Below, in pieces: positions 11,108 through 26,100 of a DNA stretch of 64,000 bases. Each line of letters starts with the position of its first letter. Within the stretch, counting starts at the first letter, position 1. The stretch is from Morinoia aosen (Eukaryota > Arthropoda > Malacostraca > Amphipoda > Talitridae). The stretch lies in NCBI GenBank assembly GCA_030386875.1, contig CM059564.1:68033436-68097435 (forward strand), written 5' to 3'. The notes beneath the pieces were generated by a model that was not told the DNA's origin, did not search any database, and was given only the letters and a program-made list of their open reading frames with translations. The position numbers and the translations under genes are program-made.

Positions 11108-14100
11108 CTGCAATGGAGAACATCGTCAAATATTGTAGCGCCGGTTGTTAAGCACACTACATGAAGCTAGAGAGAAATTATGGACGTGCGCTGAAGCAAA
11201 AGTGAGAAACGTAGCAATGAAAGCGGAATGGAACGCAATAGCATGCGTGAAGAGTGATGCACACTGCGCAGAAAACAGGTGCGAGAGCTGTAAATGAAGG
11301 ACGATTCTCACCATGAGTTGGTTTGCATTCATTCGGTAATTAAAACGTTTACTGTGATGGGTTAAACTGAAGTTCAATATTCAATTCAAATTGAACGCCA
11401 CTTGAAGTAAGCAATTTTTAAAATAGCAAACACTTACTGGATAATGCCTTTATTAAGCTTTCATAAACTGTTTATAAAAAACTGAGTTAGTGAATGAATG
11501 CAGGCTGGTCAGCAGCATTAGGAAAATTACCTCAGTGACCACCGGTGGGTCCCTTCCCACGAAACGTGTTAAAACGGCATCGTGAGCACAAGTGAAGCAG
11601 CACGCAAACATTGAATGATGAAATTTTAATAATGAAGGCATCTACGGATGTTTTATCTACGGATGCTTTATTTCCAATCAAGCCTGATGCATATCACCTA
11701 GTACATTGGATTTTCAAATGATTTATATCTAACGCCAGGACGCTTTCCTCCGGTCAAGACTGGTACCCATTTCAGGCACCTGCATGGGTAGAGTGGGGTA
11801 TTGTGCTTGGAATTTTTCTCCTATACCCAACTAAGCAGTTGGCACGATCTGCCGGACCTGAAAAGAATGTTCAGCTTGCGTTTTAAGGTTTCAGTTATTG
11901 TCAATTTAGGTAAATTATTAATTCGATTCAGCCTCCCATACCAAAACAAAGGTTTTCCCAAAACGGGAAGAGGGAAGACACCATTTAGTATTTGATGATG
12001 GGAAAGAGGAATCAAGAATAAAGTGTGTCCTCCACACAATGTACATAGAAACAGTAAAATTTAAAAAAAACTCATGAAGTAAGATGATAGTTTTAGGAGA
12101 AAGGGATAGGAGCTGTGAAAAAGAAAGCAGTGAAATGAAAAACAAAGTCAGCGACAAAACAAAAAACTTTTTCATTTAAATTAAAGGTCTAATTAACTTC
12201 CAGCTAGGGAACTCAGAGCTTCCGAGGGCAAAAATAATAAGCAAATCCTACAGCACATTTCGAGAGGGTCTTACGATTACATTAATTTAAGCATCCAAAA
12301 CTACTCACAACAAAGGTGCCCCAAAGAGAGGAAGGGAGAAGGCACCATTTAGTATGGAGATTAGGGAACGTAAATCTATGCACGAGGTGGGTTCCCACAT
12401 GAGACTACGCGTGAGCATGCAAACGGTAGGTAGGCTGAGAAAGAAGTTTATGAAACAATATAGAACTTGAAAAAAAAGTAACAGGCGCTGAAAAACAGGA
12501 CTGGAGTGATCCGAAAAAAGATGATCCATAACAAAGCCCCCAAAAAAACATTTGTTAACAAAAGGAATGCTTACTTAACTTTAGGCCCAGGACCTTACAT
12601 TTTCTCCCTAGGAGCGCTAATTCTCATACATACAATAATTGTATCCTCCAGACAGGGAGGGTCCACCGTTCGAAGTTATTTCAGACACAACAAACAATGA
12701 CAGTGCTAAAAAAAAAATTACAAGTAAGGTAGGGAAGTTATATCGATTTCAATTGCATGAAATATTGAGAAAATTACTTTTTTGATATTATTACATCGGG
12801 GTTTGACCACCGAAGACACCGCAGTAGGGACTCAGAGCACTGTATTTAGTCAATTTTTCGTTGTGTTTGACACAATAGAAATTATTAGGTCTATCGTAGT
12901 CGTTTGACAGCGTAGGTACATATATTAATTGTATTTTCACCACATGTTCACATCTAGGCAATGAATGATGCTAAAAAGATCAAGAAATTCTGTTCAACTG
13001 AACAAAAAATAAATATAACGGGACTTTTTATGGCCAGTTTGGAGATATCTGTACCTAAACAGCTTGATAATAATACGTAGATAGGAAGTCTTGTCAAAGT
13101 TTGTTCTGTTTATTATTCAATTATGTTAAACAGGGTTTCATTGCACCTTAAGTATATTTCTTCATGTAATAGTAAATAAAAGAACTATAGCCACAACATT
13201 AATTAAAAATTTAAAGGAATTTAATTTAAGAAATTTGTTTTTATCATATAATAGGATTAATATTATCACCCTTGTTCTTTCATCTGTAAATAGGCTGAGG
13301 TTCAAACCAACAAAAAATGTCACAAATGATCTCATTTTGAGTAATGTATACGAGTAATGTAACTATTCTAGCACACGTGATTAAAACATTTCATCGTTTG
13401 AGTAATGTATGTTTGAGTAATGTATGCGAGTAATGTAACTATTCTAGCACACGTGGTTAAAACATTTCATCGTTTCGTCAAGGATTGTAATTGCATGATA
13501 TCTTCTGTTGCAATATGAATGCAGTATGAAGACGTAATTTCAAGCAAAGAAGAGTTCACGTGGTTTCGCTTCAGGTTATGATTGATTTAGGCGAAACTGT
13601 GATGGTATTACGAGTGAGTGGCGGGTGAGCTACGCTTTTTAAACGATACAGCGAGACGAGAGAGACAGGGACCAACTGATTTGGGATCCAATTTTGCTGG
13701 TTGCCAATATATCGGGAAAAAGAATCGATACTTTGGGTAAGACTGCGGCCATGAACCAAGACGCAAGAGGCAGGGCCTGGGATTGAGGGAGATGAGGGAA
13801 ATGACATTTCGATGTTACAACATAACCTGGATTTCATTTGTTAGAGGGAAGTCAACGAAAATAAAAAAAAATAAAAGCAATTTATTACTATTCCAAATAA
13901 ATAAGTAAATCTTTACAAAAACATTAAGAATTTGAATAGGCTACCACTTTTTTCCAAAGTTAACTTCGTTTTGAATTTTGGCTCAAACTTTTCAGTTACG
14001 AGTGTGTGTGTGTGTGTGTCGATCGTGTACGCCGTAAGTTAACAGAATTTTGTTGTAGATTTAAATTATAATTACAATTGTAGAGTTCTTTTTTCTTCAC

Positions 14101-17100
14101 CTCCAGTAACTCAAGTATTTATGAACAGAATAATTTTTTTGTACTAAGATTCAAAACATTTAATTGAATTACAAATGCCACCATAAACAAGGTAATCAGT
14201 CAATCATGCCTCTTCAGTTCGTTTTCCTTCAGAAGAAATTATATCTTAGCTCTCGATCAAAAACAAACTGCAATGATTACGCTGCGCTAATGGAGAAATT
14301 AATAGAGACGCGCAAAAAAACTAATTTGAATGCAGTTTAGTTAAGCATTTCCATCAAATTCCTTCCGTCGAGAAAGCCCCAGAACGGGACCAAAGAATGG
14401 ACACTGGCAACATAAATTTCTCGATGCAGAGGCCGTAAATCATCATTGGCCTACGAAAGTGACCCTAATACTGAGCATCCGATGTGCTGACCTTGCAATC
14501 TGCGACGCTATTCATTTATTCCTATGTGCTGCCAGCCTCTTGTTTAATACTAGGATAGATTATCTGGAGATAGACAGAAATGTGTTCGGTGGCTGTGTGT
14601 AGCATAGGAAAATTCTAATCATTCAGGAAACTTCATCGTCGGAACGATCAAATAAAATTTTAGAAACAAGACAGCTACGCAGTTAAATCAGAGCAAAGGA
14701 TTGTAATCTATTTCGTACCCGAAGAAGAAAATACTTGATTATTGGGAAAGTCCAGCGAAAGAGGTCTTTGGGCTGGGGTGTGATACAAAGGGACTAGCTT
14801 ACGTTAACTGCCAGTTATTGAGCTGGTGTGTAGTGTTTAGTTTAGATTACGTCATACCAAATTTCAGGTTTTGGGTTAAAGTGTAATGCAAAGAGTGTGT
14901 CTCACCTGTTGTCAATTATTGTTCTCAGTTGTGATTCAGATAGTGTACCACACCATAACCAGTTGTAGGGATGGAGTGTAATCCCAGGAATATGTTACAT
15001 CAATGGCCAGTCATTTGTCTGGGACACAAATCACGAAGCGTGCCACTGACCCCCACGTTGGCGTGTTCGAGAAGCGCCAGCGAGAGCTGGTTGCCCGTGC
15101 TGATGCCCCGCTGCTGCAGCCGCTGCCGCAGGGGCGCGAAGTCGAGGATGAAGTAATAGCCAGCCTCGCTCTGTACTGCATGCAGTCCTGCGCTGGTCAG
15201 TTCCCTGAGCAGATCAGGTACAGGTAAAGAGGATTGAATATCCTTGATTACTTGAGGCTTGGTTATTTGCATCGAAGAAACCTCAATATCCACGTTGTAT
15301 GTACAACACAACAGAAAAACGAAAGGAAAACAAAGAATGTGTTTGAAATTTCCAATTTCCATAATATAAATCTATTCATTTTAAGGTATATAATAGCAAA
15401 TCTGTAACTGATTTTGTTTAGGAAAATGGAATGACTTGGAGCAATATTTCACAGGCAGTATATAAAAAACAAATCGACACCACACTACGCACAAGGGAAG
15501 TATACCTTACATACCATCTCTTACGCCAGCACAACTGATACTCTATACTACACACCTGCATTACACTGACAGACTACACCACACACTTCCATCACAACTG
15601 ACACACTACTCCACACACCTGCATCATAACAATACACTGCACCACACGCATGCATCATAACGATACACTGCACCACAGCCACGCATCACAACTGACACAC
15701 CACATCACACACCTCCATCACAACTGGCACACCGCATCACACACCTCCATCACAACTGACACACCGCATCACACACCGCCATCACAACTGATACACGGCA
15801 TCACGTACTTGTAGCAGAACTGACTGACGGCGGCCAAAATTCTCCTGCAGTCCCGCAGGTAGCGAGTTAATTCCTCAGAGTTATGCTGCAAGCTCTGGAA
15901 TAAACAATAAAATTTCCGATAAATTAAAGAATTTGAATAATTGTAAATTTTTTGATCAAAATTTTCCGTAACGCTTCTTATATCCAGAACTCATCCAAAA
16001 ATAGAGAGTTCTAATTTTATCTTCTAGTTAACGGCGGAGAAAATATCAAACACAAGCTAAAGTTAAATGTATTCAGATTATCTGAATTCAAAGTTTTCAT
16101 TTCGTGATGCAGATAATTTTCATCTCGAAAAATAAAATTACACGGAACATATCATAGTTGATTTGTAGAATTGAATGAATTGTTAGTTATAGTTAAGTTG
16201 TGACCAACATTATGTTTCCTATTCTACAGTTTTTTGTTCCCTTCGATTTTGGACTAAAGGATTGTTAGAACTCGAGTTCGTTTGAGGTATTCTCAGTTCT
16301 CCAGCTCCAGCCCTTTTCTTAAGACACGTTTAGGGCTATTATACGCGAGGATGATTCTCTTCCACTGCGACCATTGGGGCTTAATAAAAAGTTCAAGTGA
16401 CGTCCGCCGTACACTATCCCGAGCATTTGAAACCAGTGGTATTGGTGCGTACACATATTTGACGACGAGACCTCGGTTAAATGATTAGTTCAGCTGAGTA
16501 AACTCTGAGTGGTGACTACGCCGGCTTCGCTGATGATTCAGGATCTCGATAGCGAGCGTTGGCTGCAGAGTAGGTTAGTGAAAATATTTTACGGGGTACA
16601 TCAGGTTGCAGGGTTGCTGGACCAGTCGTCAAGATGAAAGTGCGAACTACACAGGGTAACTCGATACATAGAGACTATGAAGGCTCCAGGTGCGCTTAGC
16701 GAAAAAGCACATACGTGAAAAGGCGTGGCGTGGGAGCGTTTGTGTAAAAGCGTTCGCCCAGTGACGACGGTTTAAAAGTACCTGCTCGTTACCAAGGATT
16801 AGCGAGTTTAAGCACTGATTGCTCTGCTCCAGGCCCGAAATTGGAATTTTTGAGTTGGGCAAAATAGTGAGAACGTAGAGATAGGTCTCTAGACTGTGCT
16901 GTCTCTGCGTTAAATGCAGATTTGGTTAGAGAGGAGTTCACTGTATAACTGCCCGGCAGCAAAAACTGATTTTTATACCGGCCTCACTCATTCGAGTAGT
17001 AGTTCAAACTACTTAAAAAGTACCGGGCTGAAATCTAGGTGCAAAATTATTTGTTTGCACAAGGTAGGAAGTTGATAAGTAGTACTAGTACGGCTAACTC

Positions 17101-20100
17101 GCGGTCAGGTTGCAGTGGAGAGGGATCGAGTCACTTCCAAAGTGTCGGGTGGATATCAAAACCTCTCATTCTTTTTAAAGGGTCCTTCTCTGTTCTTTTG
17201 CATCATCGTCTACAACGTCTACTGATTAGGTTTTACATTAATTCAGACTTCTCTATCCCATAAACGTTATCTCAAGAGAGGAAAGAGGAAACCATCATTT
17301 TGCACAGAATTAAGGGAACGAAGAATCAATGCACAAGTGTCTCCCCAAACTGGATTTTCTGCGCGTAGTTATAAAAAGATTAAAAAAGTTTTTGGAATAA
17401 GTAAATATTAAAAGAAGAAAATATTAAGTGCTAAAAAAATGACAGCGGAAAGCTGAAAAAAGATAGTTCGTGAGAAAAAGAGGTATTGTACTTAGTCAAA
17501 AAGAAGGCTAACCAACTAGAAACCTCACATTTTTTTCTTGCGAGCTTATTCGCTCATTGAACCATAAGTTATATCCTGCTTTGATTGATATTGTTGACAC
17601 CCTCTGATAGTAGTATTCCTTGACTCTGTTTCAAACGTCCTGTCTTCGAAAGGCTGCTGTGCTCGAGAGCACCTGCATAGTGTGTCAGGCATCGGATTTG
17701 AAATGACCATTTTTACAAAATATACATTGCAGCCCTTACGATTTGTGTTTGAATTTTGATGCGTAAGTAAAGCTTTGGTTTTAGTTGCAGTGCTGAAATT
17801 ACATTTGTATTGTCGATTTATTTTATGCAATATGATTTATAAAGTTTACTGGAGGTGTGACGCGTCAAAAGACATTTCAGAAGCCCCATGAATTTTTACT
17901 CCTTCGGTATCCGACCTGTATTATTTAGATTGGAAAGCAATATGATTACCAAACATGGTTGAAAAATTGGTCACATTGTATCGTGTTTCGCAGAGCAGCA
18001 ACTGATAGTTTTATTAAATCAAGAAACTCCCTCAACACAGTGTTATCATTTGGCAGTCATAAAGCTCGCTTATCTCGCTCATAAAATCTCAAAACATTAG
18101 CACTTTCTTCCTATGTCGATAATACGGTCGCTGAACTTGTGTTGATAAGTGTATTGCGTGGCTGCACATTAAAACTTGACTTAAATATGAAGAAACCATA
18201 CTAGCTGTAGTTTGATATTGTCAAGGTTTTTTTTCGAAGATCATATTTAAATGACAACATCTAAGAAAGTGCAGTCATGTGTAATTCTTGTGAGATTGAC
18301 AGTAATTGAAGTTATTATCGACTATGGTTCATTCTTTCTAGGTTCCCTTGTCATAGTTCTACTATGGAAGACTCTCGTCGTGTTCAAATAACGTTAAGAA
18401 AGGGTTGTTTTGGCCAAGCAACCATCTTCTAAAAGACCCGACGTTGGATAATATGTTCTCGACAATAAGCACAGCATTTCTGAACTCTGCAAACTACGCT
18501 TCGAGATTAGCTTCACCAACCGCCAAGCATCATTCGAATACCAGCCAGCAAACCTCACACCCTCTACGAAACCCACCATTGGACTTCGGACCCACTGCCA
18601 CGTAGCCGACGCCTGTACCGGAGATCATTTCAAGATACTTCCATATTTCTTCATATATTTAAACTTCTTCCTGCAAGACCTAAAATGTTGTTCATTCTAC
18701 ATAAATTACTTGCCATTTAATTATAAAGCTTAATCCATTTGAATCATCTCCCAACACTTGCTATTTTCTGTGATATTTTAACGTAAAGCTCCAGGAAAGT
18801 GAACGTGTTCGTTCTCACTCGAAACGGCGTCGCACAGCCTCCTTCTGAGCAGTGTGCACAAGCGGCTTTAGGACTGGTGTCGCCAATTGAGCAAGACGTG
18901 TGATCCCCCGCTCTCGCCCTTGCGGGCAGAGTGGAGGAGGTGCTGTAGTCAAAGTTGTTTGAATTGTCAACAGCCAGTCAGAAGAATCACAGCTAAGTAT
19001 CACGCCATATACTCATCTATATCCTCGTCAATTCTCTGTTGTAACTTCATGTGTAGGGATAGATTAACCTCGTTCGATGTAACTCCAGACGATCTTCGCT
19101 TCTCAATTAATTACTCAGCTCCGAGGCTCCACCTCATATAAGATGTTCTTGTCAGACTTCTCAATGTATCAATAATCTATGTTTCGTCCGTTGTTCACGT
19201 TAAAGGCTTCACCGATTTATCTGACTTCTCAATGTATTAATGTGAATTCTTATAATTGTGTCATCTTATGGATAGGAATTAACTCAATCACCGAGATCTG
19301 ATAGCATTGTAATCATTTAGAACCTCTAATATGCTATGTATATCGTGAGTCGCTTCTTATTTCCGAATGTGTCATCCTTTTTGCTAGTTGAGTTTGAAGA
19401 CGTCGTCATTATAACATAAAATTGCGTTGCAGCCATCTCGTCATTTACCTTTATGATGTCCCACTTAACTTGTTATAATATCATGATTATTTACAACTAA
19501 TGACATTGAAAGGTCAGAATCTTAATTAGATCTTTATTGAAATAACAAAATATAATAATTGAGGCCTTCCGTCTCGACCATCAACTGAAAGAAAATGAAA
19601 GCAATGAGAAAATGACGAAAAATAATGCAGAGAAAGAATTGCCTCCTGAAAATTGGCCAACGAATAATGCGGCATCGATGAGAGGAAATAGGAATATAAC
19701 ACCCTTAGATTAACATCGAATGACCAATATTTTATATAAAAGAGCAATCTCCAAAAAAATAAATCTCCAACGAATTTCCGTTGTTCTACCCATGATAGCG
19801 AAACACATTCTGAAAACAAAACTAGAACATCCGTTTTCTAACGCGGCTAAACATAATTTTGGAAATGTCTTTTGGAATGATATTTTTTTTAGAAAGATCT
19901 ATTAAATATTGGGTCATTCTGTACGGCGACTTCCTGCAGACTTAAAACCAATGTAGTGCATGTGGTGACGCCAAACTACCCACTACTGCTTAGTTCGAGC
20001 TGTCCATAAAAATACCTCATACGTCGACTCACCACCCTAGGCGGACCAATCGCTTCACGAATTGGACACTTCCAGAATGAGGCTTATTTAAGAAGAGCTC

Positions 20101-23100
20101 TTTTTTTAGCTAATTCGTTTACCGCATCAGTAATTTCAGCGACAGCGTTCGGTGGCGAACTCTTTTTTTCTCTGCTCTCACTTTACAGCGATACCCAAGA
20201 TTTTTGACCTCGGGCTTAGAGTAAGCAGCACTCAACATCTTCTTCACGATGCAGCAGCTTGCTCGACTCTAAGGCAAGGCAAAAGCTTTGAAACACATCC
20301 TCCTCTTCCTCTATGCCCATCCCATGTTCGATGTACATCCTCCTCTATGCCCTTGGCATCGTCACTATGCTCTGCCTCTCTAGAAACCAACACGCGTATT
20401 GTTCACTAACACATCACACAGCCGCCAGAGGTCATTTTCGAGACCCTGAGTCGTTTCACGAAGTCGGTGCAGTCACTACTCCGAGTTCTGCAACGCGACA
20501 GCTAGCCATCAACCTAAGTCCTCGCCATAACTACGTCAAAAAATTCAATGCTATTTCATTAATCGGAGACAGAATTAGGCGACGTCTCTTCTAAGTTTTT
20601 GTGACACGCGAAAATCTGCGACACACAATCGCTGAGCGTGACTACTGCATTACTAGCATACGCATCATTTAAAATTGACCTCAGCCCCCCCCCCCCCCCC
20701 AAAAAAAAATAAAAAATTCTACTTAAATATTCTTTCTTGCCATTAGTGTCATGTTGGGTTCGCTATTTCTAACAAAATAATCGTTTATTATGACACCAGT
20801 GCAATCGGTGAAAATCATTGATGAAGTTTGATTACACTCATTTCAATAGGAGCTTGCAGTCCTGTATTGTCTATTTAGATCAATTCACAGAGGACGATTA
20901 AAGAAATGAATTTCCTTCATAAGGCAGTGACGGCCACTGAATGGTCAATAAAAATTTGGTCATTATGCATAAATACTCAATAACGTGTTTCAAAAACGGG
21001 TAACTTAGCAATAGTTTTTGTGGAGACATTATTTCACAATTTATTGCAGAGATTTACTTTCGACGGCGCTAGAACACAAACGCATCAGCTCATCTTCCTT
21101 CAATAATTATATACCAGAAAATACCTTGACCTTAAACCAAACTGGAATATAAATTCATTTTTCTTTAAGACCTTAACAGAACTTCAAATATGATTAACCA
21201 ACTCAATTTGTATGGCCAATTTTCGTTCTTTGATACTTAACTCTGACTTCCCAGCCACCGGAAGCATGTGTTAACTTGCCGCAATCATTGGGCATATTGC
21301 TGCAACTACCCATTGACGTGACATGTAGGTTTGAAATGTCACCTGATCATTCATTTATGGCTGGAAGCATTTACCTTGGTCTACTTTTACAGGTGTTGGC
21401 CCTTTGTGAAGTGACGTTAACTTCAGTGCCTTGATAGCCACTAAATGAATCACTTTTTTTTATAGCCACTTGAGAAAAAGAGTAATATTTCACAGTAATT
21501 AAACTAATTGGAGAAGAATATGACGTAAAATAATCATGATTTAGGGCAAGTAGTAACATTCATGAGACCATATTATAAGCTGTTACGAAGGTCAATTAAT
21601 TGCAATTTTCTTTTATCTCCAGAAAGTACAATTTATGTGATCGTAACTAAATAAACTGGTGCATGCGTGAACGGGAATAGCCCAATGCAAGGGAAATTTC
21701 ATATGCATTAAAGTTTTCCGATAATTTTATAAATTGAATTTATTCCCCCGTATTTTTAAAGTTTGGACCCACAATAGTTAACATAGGAGCCTCACGTGTG
21801 CCACGGCGTGCTCACGGGCGCAGGAGCGCAGGAGTACGTCTGCGAGGCTGCGGCCACGACGGCGGCTTGCAGCGCCGCCAGGTGAGGAGGGTAGTGCGCG
21901 TAGCCTAGCCTCCAGCCTCCCGCACTCGTGCACTTGCTGAACCCGCTGAACAGAATGGTGCCCTCCGGGTAGTGCTGTTAGAAAGAGGGTAGGTGATAGG
22001 GGAATAGATGGAGAGCTAGAAGTAGTCCTGCGAAAGCGGGGATTTCAGGTTGTGATATTAGGTCAATTAGTTCTCACGTTGCCATTTTGAGCGTAATCTA
22101 TGTTAACCAAACAGATTTATATACTAAAGCTAACGAAAATGAGGTCTTGGTTCATCATGCAAATGTTTCACTATGCTGAACTTATGAGATGTATAGCATT
22201 ATTCGTATTCGGGTGACCTTTCATCGAGACCACGCCCAGTAACACAGCGCTAGTAAGATCGAAAATTTTTTTTTGATTTTCCCTTGGAAGTCCTTCTTCA
22301 ACCCGTCATTCTTTTGACAGTAATGCATCTGATATATTTTCTTTGCAGCAATTAAGACATTTACATTAAAATTAAAGAAAATTAATTTTAATGTAAGCAA
22401 CATCGTTTAGCAAATCGAAACTCAGCGATATGGCTTAACCTTTAAAATCAAATCACTTACGACTTGTTAAATAATAAATCTTTGGCAAATTTTATATGTT
22501 TAATTTGGTGTTTAAAACCTGGTAAAACGAGAAAAATTTACACTACGAGTTGTAATTAGTAGTGAAGGTAATTCGGAAGTACTCATCCTGAATATGAGTA
22601 TGCACGTAATATACAGTTAGTAAGGAGATAGAAATTAAATTGTACGTAACCGCTCTGGTTTCTCAAAGTTAAAGTTAAGCATCAAACTGAGCTGAGTCAG
22701 TTAGACTTCGTCAGTAACGCATGAAGTCTTTAGTTCCAGAAACACTAGGGAACAGTATGAAGGCAGATCACATTGTCCTTCAATTAACAACAGAAATTTG
22801 ACGACTGCTTAAACCATCATTCTTATAATGAACGAAACTAAGAAGTAAATCCTACCTAACAATTTAAAGTCTAATTTTAGGTATAACTTTGAAAATGAAA
22901 CTATTAAGGCAATAAATATTCGTTTTTTAGCATATTATCATTTAAGCATCTAAAATGAATTGGGGATGGCTTTAAACTCAAAACCACGCAGGGGTCATTT
23001 AACGCACTAAGAAGATAGCGTACACAATACAGTGCAGTGTTAATGAGTTGACTGCGTGTTGGTACATACGTGTACCACCAAATAAATTGATCATTTACGT

Positions 23101-26100
23101 ACTAGTATCAAGGGATAGCATATCAGTTATATCACCACCTTTATTTAAATTAGCCTACGGCGTATCAGTTGAAATGTTATCGTGCAATTATATTTTTCCC
23201 GCTTCTTAAAGAGGATAAAGCAGAGGATAAGCAGTCCCATCAAGCAGTAAATACGGCTGTTCAATTCTAATACTTCCAATCGAACCAAACCGACCGTAAA
23301 AACTGCGCAAACGTAGTTAACGTGTTAAAGAATCATCAACCATGAATGAATAACAAAATTGACAATAATTACGAAAATCAGATGAAATTGTACGATTTCT
23401 AGGGAATCTTACTTTTAGGATAAAAAGGAAAACCAACGTAGCTAAGAAAATCATGATATAAAACAAACGTTTCGGATTATAAAAAATCCATCCTCAGTGT
23501 TCTGAAAAACAATAAGTTAAAGTATTAAAAACTATTTCTAAGCTCTAATTTTCTGAATAAACCAACAGATAAAATATTGACATCAAAAAATTTGTGTTTT
23601 CCACATTGTTGTTTTTCAGAACACTGAGGATGGATTATTTATGGTCCGAAACGTCTGTTTTATATCATGATTTTCTTAGCTACGCTGGTTTTCCTTTTTA
23701 TCCTTACAAAAATCACCATTGAACATTTGAGAAGAAACCTTTTTAAGTGTTGTCACCAAACATCAATCTATTCTTCACTCTATTATTAAGCTGAAGTTAA
23801 AAATCTGCCTCAGTAACAGGGCCCACATCACCGTTACCAGCTGCAGTTCATTTCTCACCTGGAGCACGGACGCGTGCCGCCCTACGAACTTGAGTCGGGC
23901 GTAAATTTCATCGGACAGCACCACTATGGAGCGGGACTTGCACACGACGCTGAAATGTTGATATTCTTGATTTAATGCCACTTACTAGTCCTCCAAAATT
24001 CAATTCACATTTCTCACGTATAAAAAAGTTCGATGGTAGGAATGCACTTTCTCAAACTGAAGGAGAACACTGCGAGCTGCTTACCTCAGTGCCTGCAGCT
24101 CGTCGCTCGTGTAGCAGGTCCCACCTGGCAAAAAATGAGCCGAATTGCGATCATGTCTTGATAATGAGCTTAAGAAATTTTCTAATACTCTGCACACTAA
24201 TTGAAAAAATAGTAGGGCATCGCCAGATAGAACTGTGTTGTAATCTACTACGTTACTGGATCATTCTCTAATGGCTTGATTAATCTCTTAAAACGGAGGA
24301 ATATAATTTCTTGCTGGGCGTAGAAGCATTAAAAATAGTTATTAGAAGAAAATTTTGTGTTCACCATTTAGTTTGAAATCCCATTGTATATTGACATTCA
24401 GTCAGCATAATTCTTAACAGAATACCTCTTGGTGAGTTGGTAAACGAACGAAATTAATCAACGCATAAAAAATACACTTCATAAAACTACTGAACGATGG
24501 GAGATTTAGCAGATGAGAGAAATATTTTGATTAATGTTATCTCTATTCCTGAGAGCAGTTTAGCACAATGCCAAGGGAAGCAGAAAATTATTTGATGCGA
24601 ATTGGAGGAGATGTTCTTACACTGAATACTACATTAAGAAGCCTTAATTTAGCGTGCAATTATTGTTTGCCCCATAATTTTAACTTCTTCTTTTAAACAG
24701 TTATGCTTTATCAAAAATTGAGATTAAATAAAAAAAATTTGGCCCTGAAAAAAATCTGAACTTTGAAATGAAGTAACTGGAAATTATTTTTAATTTTAGG
24801 CTCAAAATCTCGATTGGGAATCAGGCCATTGACAGAGTAATACAATTTTTCCTTTAACCTTGTTCTGATTGAAATGATAACCGTGCGGTTTTTTTTCGCG
24901 TTTTGGCATCATTCCGCTGAAGAGCAACCGCAGTTTGGTTCAGTTGTTAGTTTTAGCCTCCCTACCCGCAGCAACAAATGCGTTTCAAAAAGAGGAAGGA
25001 GGAAGGCACCATTTAGTATGGAGTTAAGGAAACGCAGAATCTACGCAGAAAGGGAATAGAAACAGTAAGTTGGGAAGGAAGATTATGAAACAAGATCAAT
25101 GTTGAAGAAGGCAGTAGTAGGTGTTGAAAAACAGGACAGCAGTGAACCGAAAAAAGGTGGTCCTTAACATAACAAAAACATTTAATTTCAACAAAAAGAA
25201 GACTTGCCTAACGCAGCTCGGGCCCTCACATTGTCTCCCTGGGAGCGCTAATTCCCATAGATACAGTAGTTGTATCCCCCTGAGGGGACGAGCAACCGCA
25301 ACTCTTAACTTTAGAGACCCTTAACAATACGAAAATACTATAGTTACTAGGGTTGCCAGGGTTGGTGAGGATGAGGAACAAGCTCTCTCCCTCCAGGTCT
25401 TTGGCGGCGGCCTCGAGAACATCTGCGGTGACTTTGTAGCGCTGCTGAGGTGACGTGACGAGCGGCACGACCCGCACCCTCGCCAGCCGCGCCTGGGGTG
25501 CGTAGGTCGTCCACGCTGGCACAGGCAGCAGCGCCACTGCAAGTCGGCAATCATTAGCATGGTCTCGTGCATGGCGCAGGAGGCGTTGGTATTGGTCGTA
25601 CATGCAGGCAGCTAGTGCTTCAAGTTACCGCAAGGATATGCTATGAATTCAACGAATTATTTCCAGAAGAGTGGAGTGTTCCAGTTGTGTGATGCAAAAC
25701 CAACTTAGAACTTGCAAAAATAAGCCGTTTATGTTTGTTCAAGATCATAAATTTACATTCAGAGACCTATTAATTTGAATAAGAAGAAATGAAATTTGGC
25801 AGTTTTGATATTGAACTGGTAGACCTCTTCTAGATGATAATTCTTTCTTTGAATGATCACACTACCTAAAGAAAATTTGTGCTGAGCAAACGGGAAACTG
25901 AAATAAAAACAAGCTTTTATAGCTTGTTACATAAACAGTATTATTGTGAGATCACATGCTTCAATTCCTGTAAAGTGATGTTATCTTTTTGGCAATTGGC
26001 AAAAAATGTTATTGAACAAATCTTAAAAGGTTGGGAAAGAGCCTGATGAATAATTTGTTGTTGCGAACCACTGCGAACCAGAAAAACAAATATTATTAAA

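Noticed and set aside
10889-11164. Plus-strand frames of 70-91 codons
   Set aside because: Shadows of aminotransferase exon 10 on the minus strand, which carries the conserved family motifs.
15000-15362. Single 120-codon gene starting upstream of aminotransferase exon 9
   Set aside because: The part before 15204 is intron. The acceptor at 15205 joins in the correct phase with exon 8.
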